In this document: piece after piece, positions 11,601 through 23,970 of the stretch | Position numbering within the stretch: the first letter of the stretch is position 1 | Layout of the letters: the number at the start of each line of letters is the position of its first letter | NCBI RefSeq assembly: GCF_000143415.4 | Contig: NW_003314287.1 | Coordinates: 1,838,400-1,902,399 of the forward strand | Length of the DNA stretch: 64,000 bases | From: Selaginella moellendorffii | Lineage: Eukaryota > Streptophyta > Lycopodiopsida > Selaginellales > Selaginellaceae | Direction of reading: 5' to 3' | Position numbers and translations under genes: made by a program | Notes under the pieces: model-generated | The model's input: only the letters and a program-made list of their open reading frames with translations | What the model was told of the DNA's origin: nothing | Database searches by the model: none

Positions 11601-13820
11601 CCATGTGCCGCCCTGACACACCTGTCAGTGATCTGACGGTAAAAGGCTTTTACCGGCCGACAAATAACGGAAAGCTGTAAAACGGAATGTGCATGCCGGC
11701 ATATTCGCTTCTCGGTTAGGGTAAATATACTCCGCGTTTTTTGTTGGTGTTTTTTTGGCATTTGCAGACACGAGTGCCAGGAATGAGTCAGGCATTTCTT
11801 CGCTGTATTACAAAGGCTGCCCGTTCCTGATTCAATCCTCTTTGTACTTCTCCCCCTTTTTTCCCCTTCTTCCATGCGTCCAAATATCCAGTCTTTCTTT
11901 CTACCCCACAAGGTGATTTGGTTTTCTCTTTCCTCACGCAATATGTAGATCACAGAAGATCAACGCATTTTTCTATACGAGAGGCCTTCTTTTCTCCTAG
12001 CTGCTTTGGGCTTTGCTTGCTTGCTTGCCGGGCTCCTACAATCATGGAGACAATGATTAGGTGCAGCTAAGCGGGAACACTGGGCCGGAACACCAATTCC
12101 CCGCCATTCCAGTCCAGCATTTCAGCTACTCTTTTTAAGCATTGTCCCACTGGTACAAACAAGGTGACAAGGAGGTGGCAGTGTCTCCTACATGGGGACA
12201 CGTACAAAGCATAAGCAAAGAGGCTTGGGTGGTGTTCCATTTCTTTCTTTGCTTCGCCCCAAAGCCAAAGCCAAAGCCAAATCGACGCACGATAAAGAGG
12301 TGCCCGCCACATAGCAACAGAGAAACTTCAACAGTGCATGGAGGTTTGTTTGTAGTTTTCAGTTTCCCCGGCACACAAACACTGCCGGAAACAAGGAAAC
12401 GTGTTGAATGCAACGGGACATAGAAATCCAATCTCCTGTTTTCCGGTGACACAAGGGCTTGTCCTCTCCGCGGTGCAGTTTTAACATCCAATCTTACAAA
12501 TTATCGGATCTAAGCGGAAAAGTGTGCCTCACACAACAACACACAACAAAGCATGCCAAATGCCCTAGGCCCCATTTGCATGCCCACCAGCTTTTCAGTC
12601 ACGTCCAAGTTGTAACGATCATCTCCATTTTCTTTCCGCCACCATCACCACCACCATTCCACCACCAATTGGCAAGTATTGCAATGGCTGTAAGAAAATA
12701 GCTGGAGCCAGGAAAGCCCCAGGGCAAAAGGCTCCACAATCCAACTGGTGGGCCTGAGTACAAACATATAAAAATGCATAACTTGCAACTAGGAAAAGCA
12801 TATGGAGGAGTTGCAACTTGTTCCCCAACCCCAACAAAACAAGCTGGAGAATGAACATGTCACCTACATTTTTCAACTATTGTTGTTTTCCATCTTACAG
12901 CTTCGTTTCTTTGCTTTTTGCCCCTTTTCTCTTTTTTCCTCCATAGTATAAAAGCTTGCAATAATCAAAGGCTAGCTATACAGTTGTACATTGTCTTCGT
13001 TGTCACTGCTCACATCTATCGAAGGTTTGGAGTGATTGATTGAAGCCTAGAGCTTGAAAATGACAAGAGAAGAAGATGGTGGTTTTTCAAGACTTGGATC
13101 TCTGGAGGACAACACAAATACAAAAAAGTATGCTAGCTGAGCAGGCCATAGTTCTATTGATTTTGGGATCCAGTGGGAGACAACAAGTTGGCAAGAATCA
13201 AAGCTTAGATTAGATCCCATCCCACCAACCTTAAATAGATTCTCGAGAGAGAACCGTTACAACCACAGGGGGATAAGAAACTTTAGGCCTTGGAGAAAGT
13301 ATAAGAGACACAACGATCAGGGCTAACCATCTTTGAGCCTTGCTTTGGAACTATACTTCCTCGCAGGATGCTTGATTATCCAGGTTTTGATACAATACAC
13401 ATGTTGCTTTCTTTGTTTCCAAGTCCAGCTCGCCTTTGAGGAACTAGTTGACAAACGCACAAAATCAGATCTCCCGGTGGGATGGACTTGGCCACAAAAC
13501 CTCAAATCCCCGTCCGAATCCAAAGCCCGCAACGGGGTTCCGAGATTTGGACCACTCCACCGCCGTTTCCTTGTTCACCGATGATGCAATCACTCGGCAT
13601 GATTTTTCTTCTTTTGCATTTTTATAATAATTTTCTTTTCTGTAATATATTATCATCTTCCTCCATGACGCGGGGCCCACGTGGCGCCCGTGGCCTTTTG
13701 CTGGTACGGACCTGCGTGCCGTGCCGTGCGCTCTCTCGAGAATCCCCTCACGTGTATTCATCCGCCATCGCTAGAGCCATTATAATGCTCAAGACAACAC
13801 CACTCAATCACTACTTCCCC

Positions 13821-13877
<57 letters not shown>

Positions 13878-16430
13878 ACCACCATGTTCACCTTAAAATG
13901 TTTTAGCAACAAGGACCAAGAGAGCAGAGAATGTGAAGGTTCTTATATCACATGGAGTTTCCACTATTTAATGATCCTTGATTGATATCATGGCTCTAAT
14001 TGAGAGCTATGTAGGGTTGGGGCCTGGTTTGTTCGCAAGCAGACAGTTTGGATAGACTGAAGATAGCCCCCAATTCAGAAAGCAGAGAGAGATTCATTCA
14101 TCCACATGCAGCTTTTGGCTGAATTGCAGCAGCAGTAGCAGGCAAGTTTTTAATTTAAAGGAAGACAAAATAAAATTATATAGAAATAAGTTTGCCCAAT
14201 GTCTCAATCAAATTCTCCCCTGTTTCTTTGCCATTTGGCATTCACCTCATAATCAGGGTCTCAGAGCTCAGAAGGGAAAAGGCCAAAGTGCTCTTTAAAT
14301 ACTCTCTTGTTCAAAGAAACAAAAAATATTCATCAAAATTGTTTTTTGTTTGTAAAAACAGATAAGAGAGGTGCACTGCACAAAAAGAACAAATAAAAAG
14401 AAGCACAACCACTGCAGTGTCACTCAGTACACTCTACTGCTCACTACTCATATGTAATCAACATTGAGGGAGGGGGTGTGCTTTGCTTTGCTCTGCTTTG
14501 CTTTGCTTTTCTCTTGCTTCAGTGCTGCTGCCCTTGGCTTTTTTTTGCTGCTGCTGATCAGGCTTCATGGGCTGGGGCTGGCTGGCTGCCTCCAGGAGAT
14601 GGAATGGATGGATGGATGGATGTCTGGCTGGCTGGCTGGCAGCAGCTCCAACATATTTACAAGGTGCACACCACTGGCACAAGGATTGAGAAATATCACC
14701 AGCATTGCCCCCTTGTCCTGACACTCAAGTGTAGAGTCCACACATGGAGCAGAGGTGCAAAACAAAGGACCCCCCTTGCACAGCCTCTGCTTTCTTCCCT
14801 TATGTTTTCCTTGGATTTCAATTATTGATTTCACCCATTGCCTCACTGCTTTCTACCTCCTAAACATGTTATACTTTTCTTTTTCTAGCCACCACCTTTC
14901 TCTATTTCAGAGATGCTTGTCGGTTAGCCTCGCCATCTTTTTGTGCTCTTAAGACTGCATGACAAAAGCTTTATGTCTCTGCAAAGGAAGACACACTACA
15001 CACCAGAAGGAAGAGAGAGGGAGTGAGAGTGAAAGAATGGAGTGGACCATGGTTTTCATGCATGGAACTGCTTAAAAAACTGGTGTAGAGATTCTCAAGG
15101 CTAAACAAGGGTGAGAAGAGAATGTCAAGTTCTAAGGGCATCTGATGATTTATTTGATGATCAGAGTACTACTATATTGAGCAACTATGTAGAGTAAAAC
15201 CTGCCTCAACTTCCGCTTTCTTAAAGCTTGTTCTGAATTTTTAATAAGTGTGTGTACAAGTCTTTCGCGGAGGACTCCCTGTATGGAAACAAGGCGACAT
15301 TTAGACATTTGGTTGGCGAGTCAACACATATTCATGTCTGTCCGGTAAGTATGAGAAAAATCATGCTACCTTCCAGAGACACATATACGATGAGCGCTGG
15401 AATCACGCAGCTTGTCAAACAGAAAGCCATTTTCTATGCGGTTGAGATATAAACCCCCACACACAAACGCCTATATACACCCTTGTCAACATCCATGTTC
15501 AAGAGATTTATATTCCTTGGCAAAATAACAAAATAAAGGAAAGAGAAAAGGAACACAGCCGCACAAAAGCAGATATCGTACTCAAATTCACATGGTCCCT
15601 CACCACGAAACTCGTCCTCTGAGCTAAGATCCTTGCAAGATCCAGTGCAAAAGAACTAGCATTGTACACGACAAGTCACCAAAGGGGACCACACTCTAAC
15701 ATTATCATCACCTATAGAGAGAAGGGAGAACCAAGAAAAGAAAGACGAAAAGAAAAAGGGAAGAGATAGAGAGTGATCTTGTTGTTGTTGTCTTCTAAAA
15801 ATCATTTGAGGGCCAGCTTTTCCTGGTTGAGAGACGCGTCTCCATTGGAGGTGTGAAATCTAACGAGGAAAAGGTGGCGGAGAAAACACAAGAGCTTTCC
15901 TCTTCTTGAAGGACACACATACGAGGCTGGCTCCATGCTTGTTTTGGTTTCAGTTTCAGCCGATCTCTCACCAAAATTTGTCGTTGCTGGTGACTGTGGA
16001 TGGAATGGGGCCGGGCGAATTTTCTCTCCCGCCCGCTGTGCGGAGTTTTCTGGCGCAAACAACAACAAAACAAAATTGGCCAGTACAAAAATGTCTTGCT
16101 CCTTCCAGCGTTCTTTAAACTTGTCCGAGAGATCGCTACAAGTTTTTACTGACACTTCCCGCAGCTGGAGAGATACATTGGCAAAAGACAAGGGAACGCA
16201 TCCGAGTTTTGACTGAGTGGTTGTAGCATTTCTACTTCTTTTTCTTTCTTTCGATTAGAGTAATGCACAAGCAAGCAAGCATCTTTTGAGAAATAGTTAT
16301 ACTAATGAAGAGACATTGTCTGTCAGATTTTTTGTTGTGGCACAACGTTTTGCATGCCACTGATCTTGGTGAGCTGGAAGATATTGCGTGATTGAATATC
16401 AAAGCAAACGCGAGAGGGCAAACTAGGGAA
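8601..16430. other. 7.8 kb without a supported protein gene
   Basis: Open frames here (for example 10658-11440) have no domain, signal or homology I recognise and many begin at TTG or GTG. Contents I can name: pyrimidine- and GA-rich stretches, the GC-rich palindromic block at 11433-11640, a TATAAAAG at about 12949 with a 26-residue ORF at 13060-13140 (no known match), the GA microsatellite at 13823-13874, and CTTTG and ATGG short tandem repeats at 14480-14625. No tRNA, rRNA or recognisable conserved microRNA was found by eye. It may be distal regulatory sequence for GRF or hold noncoding RNA. Confidence 0.5.
13823..13874. repeat. (GA)26 microsatellite
   Basis: A perfect GA dinucleotide run of about 52 bases in the gene-poor interval. 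GA runs can bind BBR/BPC GAGA factors in plants, but nothing here shows that it does. Confidence 0.9.
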
Positions 16431-17602
16431 ATGGCCGAGGCAGCAGAAGTAGCAAGACCCACACAAGGAGTGAAGGAGCTTCTGGAGAACTCCAATGGAC
16501 GAATTCACGATCAAAGTCTACCAGATAAGTACATCAAGCCCGAGATTGCCCGCGTGAGATGCAACACTCCCCTGGCAGGCATTCCCCTCATTGACTTCTC
16601 CCAGATCCATGGCGAAAGCAGAAGCAAGATCATCCAAGACATAGCAAATGCGGCACAGGAGTGGGGCTTCTTCCAGGTAGCAGCAACTTAGAAAGCTAGA
16701 GCATGACATAAACTTGAATCGATGTTCTTTCAAGGTGGTAAATCACAGCGTTCCTCTGGCTCTGATGGACGCCATGATGAGCGCCGGCCTGGAGTTCTTC
16801 AACTTACCTCTGGAGGAGAAGATGGCGTATTTCTCTGAGGACTACAAGCTCAAGCTTCGCTTTTGCACCAGCTTTGTGCCCTCCACTGAGGCCCACTGGG
16901 ACTGGCACGACAATCTCACGCACTACTTCCCACCTTACGGTGACGACCATCCTTGGCCAAAGAAGCCACCCTCTTATGAAAAGGCTGCAAGGGAGTATTT
17001 TGACGAAGTTCTGGCACTGGGTAAGACAATCTCACGAGCACTCTCCCAGGGTTTGGGACTAGAGCCCGACTTCCTCATCAAGGCATTTGGAGAGGGGATG
17101 AATTCCATACGAGTGAATTACTATCCACCTTGCCCGAGGCCTGATCTTGCCGTCGGGATGAGCCCACACTCTGACTTTGGTGGCTTCACGATCTTGATGC
17201 AAGACCAAGCCGGAGGGCTCCAGGTGAAGAGAAACGGGGAGTGGTACTCGGTGAAGCCGGTCAGGGGCTCATTCGTGGTGAACATCAGTGACCAACTCCA
17301 GGTATATGTACCTTGGTTCGTCAACTTTGAGCTTGCTTGAGTGTTTGCAGATCTTTAGCAATGGGAAGTTTCAGAGCGCCGAGCATCGCGCTGCCGTGAA
17401 CTCGAGCTCGCAAAGGCTTTCGATCGTCACCTTTTTCGAGCCCTCCGAGGACGTGGTTGTGGCGCCCATCCCAGAGCTCCTCCTTCGCAACAGTGAGCCG
17501 CCGCGCTACAAAGAGAGCCTGTTTGGAACGTACCTTGGCAAGCAGTTCTCCAAGTACTTTGACAGCAAGAACGCCATACAAGCGCTTGAGATTAATCGCT
17601 AG
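16431..17602 (+). CDS. 2-oxoglutarate/Fe(II)-dependent oxygenase (DOXC class)
   Basis: Exons 16431-16676, 16735-17301 and 17351-17602 join in phase 0 to 354 residues. The N-terminal DIOX_N domain holds IPLIDFSQIHGESRSK and the exon 1/2 junction reads EWGFFQ/VVNHSVP. The jelly-roll core has NYYPPCPRPDLAVGMSPHSD, giving the iron ligands His and Asp of HxD, a distal His in SAEHRAAV, and the 2-oxoglutarate-binding Arg and Ser in QRLSIV. Such enzymes are soluble and hydroxylate or desaturate specialised metabolites and hormones. The substrate is unknown. The upstream in-frame TTG at 16392 is not a likely start. Intron positions match the second 2OG gene at 42997-44267, but the sequences are clearly divergent. 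Confidence 0.93.
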
Positions 17603-17882
17603 AAAGTGGCTCAAAGCGCAAACACAACAGCTCTTCCTCCAAACCCACAACTTCTTTGTGCACTTCTTTTCTGAGAGAATGTGTGATTTCATATAATCTG
17701 GTGATGGTGATCGTATGGAAACGAGGGGGCCTTTTAAGAAAGCGTGCGCTTCCAGCAGTCGAGAATGTTTAGCTAGTGGCGCTTCCACCAAATCACCTGT
17801 CCGCATCCACGCGGATATAACCAAATCTAAGTTCGTTATAAGCCGAGCTTGTTTCTTCCCTTCGACGTCCTCTAGCGCGAAT

Positions 17883-18550
17883 ATGGGAGTGCTGCTTTTG
17901 CTTCTTCTTCTCAATGCAGCTTCAGGTTTGCTCTAAATCAGCCAAGAAATCGACCGTGTCAATGTCTCAAGATGGATAAAACACTTACCCCTTGGTTTGA
18001 TTTTGCTGCAGCAGTCTTTGCAGGAGCAGGAGTTCCAGCACCAGCAGCTAGCTTCTGCGTAGTCCTCTGCGACGGGCCCTCCAGCTCCAACAAGGTCTTC
18101 TCCGAAGATGCCACTGTCACCGAGTACTGCAAACACTGCAACGGACCCCCCACGATCTCTATCTCGAAAATCTGCAACCTCTTCTGCGACTCCAACTGCA
18201 AACTCTCCAACTCGCTCCTCTGCATCCTCTGCAATCTCCTTACCGGTGGCACAGCCGCCGACGAGGCCGAGACGACGGCCTCGGTAGCTCGAGTCCGTTT
18301 CTCGTCCAGGACTTACTCCTACACTTCGCGTGAGTGTAGCCTCTATTGCCACCCCGGGAGCATCACCTACAACGCCGTTGCGTGCAAGAGCTGCAGAAAG
18401 CCCGGGATTCCGAGTGAGTCCGAAATAGAAGCGAGCTTCACGAACCTGGAAAACGGCGCGCAGAAGAGGGCCATCTTCGTGCAGTTCTGCGACACCTTCT
18501 GCAGTTCACCACACAAGTATTACTGCAAAGTGTGCAGGGAATCAGCATAA
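17883..18550 (+). CDS. Secreted cysteine-rich protein with four CX3C...CX2C repeats, family not recognised
   Basis: Exon 1 (17883-17925) encodes [14 protein letters not shown], the start of a signal peptide. An 86 bp intron (CAG acceptor at 18009-18011) leads to exon 2 (18012-18550), total 193 residues. The mature part has four modules, each a CX3C followed 7-19 residues later by a CX2C: FCVVLC...YCKHC, ICNLFC...LLCILC, ECSLYC...ACKSC and QFCDTFC...YYCKVC, ending RESA. Module 2 has one extra Cys. The paired spacing resembles helical-hairpin or disulfide-stapled peptides, but the second pair is CX2C, unlike alpha-hairpinins (CX3C twice). No transmembrane segment follows. Function could be apoplastic, for example defence or reproduction; this is inference. 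The two-exon structure, with the intron just after the signal sequence, is common in plant secreted peptides. Confidence 0.7.
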
Positions 18551-18740
18551 AGCTTCCTCCTGCAAGTCATTACAAGTACACCTTTTTATTTACAGTAAAC
18601 CAATGTCAAAACTGTTGTGCTTTTTGCCTGTGATATAGCTGTGTAACTATAGGTAGAACCCAAGAATGTTTCCTCTGCGCATATAAACAGTTGTAAACTC
18701 CCATCCAACAAAATATATGTATGTGTACTTACAAATAGCC

Positions 18741-21700
18741 TTATTGCAGCTTTGTCAGTTCCGCGGTGCGGACAAGTATCCTCCCGGACTCATCCTCCTC
18801 GTCCATGACATTCACAATGCCTCTACATCCCGCAGTTCCACAGTGACACGGAAGTTGATCTCCAATAGATGTAAATCTAGCAACCAGGAGCGCTACATGT
18901 TAGCCCGCGTTTCAGTGATCACAAACAAATCACACCTGTAGTCGTATGTCACCTCGTCCCCTCCAGCGATGTCCTGCTTTGCGAAGATAACAATCCTTTC
19001 CTTTCCATTCGTAGTCACTACTCTAGAATAACAATTCGGCTGCATCAACGCGGGTAAGCATCGACAGGCTTAGAAGCATTACTTACTTCACAAGAATGGT
19101 TGATGAGATGAGCAATGCTGCCCGCTCGAGTGGCGTCCACGACTCGCTCATTGTCGATACAAAACATGTATGTACCAGCGCCCTGTCAGCAACTCTTGAG
19201 TACTCTTGAGTGGATTGGTGGACTATCACACTTACCACTAGAGAGTTATAACATCTCTTCTCACGTACGTCCGCAACAGTAGGCCGGATGATCTCTCCTG
19301 CGTATTCTATAACCTGCACAATGGCATGGAGTTATCACTGGACAAGCATGTCACTCCACCTTACCATATCTCCTGCTCCATGCGGTTCTTTAGCGAATAG
19401 ACCCCATCCGTGTATCGCAGACTTTCCTGCAGGTTTACCAAGGTTAGTCAGCCCATAGAATTTGGAGACACAAATCATACCGAATGTTAATCTACGATGT
19501 AGTGATGCTCTCATCTGGTAGAACCTTTCGGACACCGTAAGAGCAACTTGCCGACCGTCTGGAGCGGACCTTGGCCTGATTGTTAGAAACGGTTGAACCT
19601 TGGAGACGCCGATAGGAACGGGGGCCGGGCGTTTGACTCTCTTGTAAGGATTGCGCAGGCACCCGGTAACAATGTGTGGCCGGTTCACCAAAAATGCACG
19701 CTTGGCCAGAGCTGCCGAGTAGTGGTCAGGTTCACGACGGCCTCGTCGGATAGCCACATTATATGGTTCTGAAAGGACAAAGAGTTAAAAAGCCATAGCT
19801 CTGGTATACCATCTTACCAGAACGAGCAGAGCCAGATGGATTGTGCGAAGCGTATGCATAGTCGTCCTCGTGGGTGGCAAAAGTATCAAAAGTTGCTTTT
19901 GTCGACATCTTGCTGTGCATGTGTTTCTTGCAATACGAAACAAGTTGCACGGATCGCTCCACTTCCTGGACACCAGTTGTTCTATTCCTTTTCCGGCGAA
20001 GACCCTCCAAAACCTAGATACGAAGATTTTAAACAAAAGGCTAAAGCTTAAAGGAGTCATACCTTTGTGCAGAATCCTGCTGCTCGAGCGCAAAGCGCAT
20101 GATAAGAAACCCGGCAATGGTGGTCAGCGCATTGGATACAGGCACCATATGGAACACTGCAAATTGTGCAAGTAAGCTTCCAACGTTCCTGAACAGTGGA
20201 GATTAAAAACAGATTCAAAGGACCATGAGCTAACCTTATTGACTGAACTTATCCCTTCAATCGGTTCCATTCGATCCATATCAACACAAGAGGTTTCTGG
20301 CGAAATCGTCATGAGGCCACGTTGAACCATAGACAAAACATTCCTTACCAGGTATCCACAATGCACACGCGAGATGAACCCAGCGCCCATCAGTTGTCCG
20401 TTTCATTGCACCTCCTGTGGAAAGAGATTAGCTGGTCAAGACTGCAAACTTGTTTCTTACCTTTGATAGGACACAGGCAGCAAGGAGGGGAACGCTTGGG
20501 AGCGTTCGAGTCACAGAGGTTGCAAAGCCAAGAATCTCCCGGTGGCTCTAGCACTCCGTAGCAATTTAGATGAACCTGTCAGGGCACATCATAAAAAAAA
20601 AAACAAATCAAAGCTCAAGAAAACTCAAACAGCTACCAGCATTCTGCATTTGTCGCATTGCAAAAGAATGTTCCCTTCATACTCCTGCAAAGTGCGCGTG
20701 AGAAACGTCATCAGAAACCTTAGTTGCTGTACCTCGTTCGTATCACAGACGCTGCAATGATCCAGATGCTTCCACTCGACTTCGACATGCTTGAACCCGG
20801 CCGGGAGAATGGCATCTAAATCCTCAAATGTAGTAGCTTCCCTCCAAACTTTAAACTTTGAACATACCCGTGCATAAGGTAAAGCCTGCATACAAAGTTA
20901 CAGTGACAAATATTGTCATACACGAAAAAGCTTCTACCTGAATGAGGCGAGAGATTTGAGGATTCGAGAGGCCAAACATTGCGGCTCCCGATCGATAGAA
21001 TTGCCGTTTCTTATCATGCTGGCCATTCAAATTAAGTTTCTTTCTGGCTCTGTGCAGCTGATTTAATATTTTCTTCCAGCATGCTGCAGCACTTGGACCT
21101 TCCACCTATGCTACGCGCAGTAGAAAGTGACATGAGCAAATTATTTGTCCAAAGCAATAAAAAGAGCCGGATACCTGTTCCCCGTCATCCGGAGTAACAC
21201 GAAAGAGAGGCATGGTGCGCGCATTTGGATTTCTCAAGATCTCCATCTTATAGATCACCGTCTTAGTTGGATCTAGCACAGCACATCACATGTCAAGTTT
21301 TTTACAGAGAAACACGATGCCAACCTTTTATTGAGAAGAATTTTCTGATAGAAGTGTAGCCTTCGGTCCAAATATAGTGCTGGTCGTGAAAGTATTCCGA
21401 ATCCTTTACAATTTTCCCTGCAAGCAAGCAAGAACAGGATCAACGTTGATCAACTTTGTATATAGACGCGTACCTAAGTTTAAAACTTGAAGCGAGCCCA
21501 GCTTGATTGGGCATTTGGAAATGCTCTCAAGGCTCTTCCTTACTTTGTGCTTTCTCTCGTCACCAACGAAATCTTCGTCCTTTTCAGATTTTTCTTCTGA
21601 ATCTGAATGAATTGCCTGCGTCAACGTGGTGACCACTTCTTCTTGCAAGTAAGTCATCCCAGGAGGTAGCTTCTGTTCCCTGTAATACCTGGATATGCTG

Positions 21701-23394
21701 AGGTGAGTTCACAGGTATGAAAAGCTGGAACCGCTACCTGTCGACTTCCTCCAGACCCCTGTCAAAGGATATGCGGCTGCATTTCAAGTGATAATCATCA
21801 AGGATCCCTTTCGAAAACTTGACTATCCTGCCGATTATAATCCTGAAACAAGTACTCCTGAGACCAGAAGAAGGGAGCCTGCGTCGTCAAAGCTAACCTG
21901 GCACTTTCATATGTTCCAAAATAATGAACTGGCAATTCACCAGTGGAAATTTCTAAGTTGCACAGCCGTGCGTGCTGGTCGTCCATGACAAATGCTGGCC
22001 ACATTGGATAGCCTGCAATATACTCCTTCAGATCAAGGAAAAAAAAGAGAAGATTCTATCGTTAGAAAGCAAACCTGGAGTTTCGGCCCATACAATATCC
22101 CCATGCTGAAATAACCTGTCGTAACTTTCCGTGCTTGCAGCAAAGACCAACAACTCCTCTGCTTTTGCCTTTCTTTCTTCTAAAGAACTTCGCTCGTCGT
22201 AGCTAGTGATTAACCTCATCTTCTCGTCGAGGGAGATATAAAACGCAATGCGCTCCCTAGAGAGAAACTGCCACACTTCACCTTGTATATCATAATGAAC
22301 CTGAGGCCCAGACGCATTTGTCAGTGTTATCAGCCCGAGGCCCGAGAGGTGAAGAACCTGATGTTTCTTGCTGAGTTGATCATACTGGACAACAGACGCG
22401 GCAAGCCATTTCCTTTCTAAGGGGTTGTACACCTGTAAGGTCGGTAGCTTTAGAATCGAAGTCAGGAAAATTGAATCCTCACCTTGCATTTATGGTTCAC
22501 CAAGACCAAAGGATCAGTTCCTCCAACATCAATCCTGCAGGGACAAAAAGGTCTGGATCACGAAAAACTTCTAAACTTCACAACTTACTCCCTCCATTTT
22601 AGCTGTGCGTGGAACGATGGATCAGAAGACTTTGCACTACCTCTAGCAAACAGCCGCCCAATTGTCAAGAACTCAGGATCTCTAACTGTCACAAGCTTCT
22701 GCTCGTCCTCCATGCTAGCAAACGACGTCGAAACCTCTTGCGTCACCGAGTCCTCGGCATCTGCCAGCTTCACGGGTACACCACAGTTGCCTATGCTCTC
22801 TTCCGTTGGTAAAGACGGTAGAGGCTCGTCCTTACGAGGATGGTTTGAGCTGTTGCCATCGTCAACCGACTGGAACACTAGGTCAACAATGAGCCCGATG
22901 TTCCCCTCGAGAAGAGTTCTTCCCTTAGCTCGGTTCGTCCTGGGCTTGCAGTAAAACCTCTTGAGTTTCGTGGCAGCGATATCCCTGGAAATGCTCGACT
23001 TCCTTCTCTTGGGAGGGAAAGACTTTATCCTTTCGTTACGCCGAGGCTCCAAGAGCTGAGCCAACGTCCTAAACGCCGGTTGCTCTTCCTTCCCTTTAGC
23101 AGGAGCATGAAAGGAGCTCTGGATGATGCTCATCCTTCTCTTCTTCACAGGCCGCCTAGCCGTGTCCTCGGAATCGCTCCACTCTTGCGAAACATCGTCC
23201 GACTCTTGCGAAACATAGTCTGACTCGTGGTTGTCCGTGCTTGAATCATCGAGCTCTTGCTCCTCCGTGCTTGGATCATCGAGCTCGTCAACGGCCGGCT
23301 CTGCCTGATAAGACGTGTAAAACTGTGAGACCGATTTAAACTTGACCGGCTTGCTGCTGGAATCATCCTGGAACGAGGTGGGATGAGCAACCAT
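18741..23394 (-). CDS. Trithorax-like histone H3K4 methyltransferase (ATX1/ATX2 type)
   Basis: A multi-exon nuclear gene, start [11 protein letters not shown] at 23394, stop at 18741-18743. Domain order: an acidic and basic disordered N-terminus; a PWWP domain ([11 protein letters not shown] ... [11 protein letters not shown], about 22100-21950); FYRN ([19 protein letters not shown]) and FYRC ([19 protein letters not shown], about 21500-21180); PHD finger ([20 protein letters not shown], about 20780-20430); extended PHD ([14 protein letters not shown] to SYHALC, about 20450-20060); SET domain with [18 protein letters not shown] and the catalytic NHSCEPNC; and a post-[13 protein letters not shown]. 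This order is diagnostic for ATX1/2. The enzyme methylates H3K4 at active genes. The track's 23415 start is GTG, so ATG at 23394 was chosen. It is divergent from MED6, with 576 bp between starts. Confidence 0.95.
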
Positions 23395-23870
23395 GCTGCC
23401 CAGAAATCTCCCCACTCACGCTCTACCTAAGATCCATCCATGGAAGCAGTGCTGCTGACCCTCCCTCTTCATTTTCTTCCACCGTCCCATCCGATGCCCC
23501 GATGGAGCTAGATGCCACTCCTCCCATGGCTTTCCATCTCCTGTTCCAAATGCGGGTACTAGAGCGCGGCCGATCCTCCCCGGCGACTCTCCCAGGCATT
23601 GCCGAATCTGCGATCAATACCTCTGCAGCTCCATCTCCGCGCAGCCGGCGCGTCCACCGAGCTCGCGGGCGCCATAGCTCGCGCTCGCCGGCCGCCCTAG
23701 CGAACGCTAGGAACCCTAAGCTACCTCTAAATCTCGCCCCCGCACGACTAGAGCACACTGGGTCTCTCGCGCGATCTTTAATGGGGCCGACAGTGACGAT
23801 TGCGCCACGTCCGCAGGAGGAAGCCGTCGATACAGTTGGATCCAACGACCAAAAGATTTACTACCTGACA

Positions 23871-23900
23871 CATTAGTCAACACACAGTCGTTGACTAATG
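23871..23900. promoter_or_regulatory. Inverted repeat with paired TTGACT (W-box core) between ATX and MED6
   Basis: CATTAGTCAAC (23871-23881) and GTTGACTAATG (23890-23900) are perfect reverse complements separated by 8 bp. Each arm contains TTGACT, the WRKY W-box core. It lies in the 576 bp divergent promoter, 71 bp before the MED6 ATG. Binding is inferred. Confidence 0.55.
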
Positions 23901-23970
23901 CTGAATAGGGTTGACCTTTTTTAAACTGACCGGAAGAGGCCTAAACAGATCCCAAATTTTAGGGTTTTTG

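Noticed and set aside
13060-13140. 26-residue ORF preceded by a TATAAAAG
   Set aside because: Too short and without homology I recognise; kept only as a remark in the gene-poor interval.
14557-14580. Sequence resembling miR166 (CAGGCTTCATG)
   Set aside because: Only an 11-base stretch fits and no hairpin partner was seen nearby.
23423-23845. Open frames between ATX and MED6
   Set aside because: Both strands show GC-rich leader sequence without domains; better explained as shared promoter and 5' leaders.
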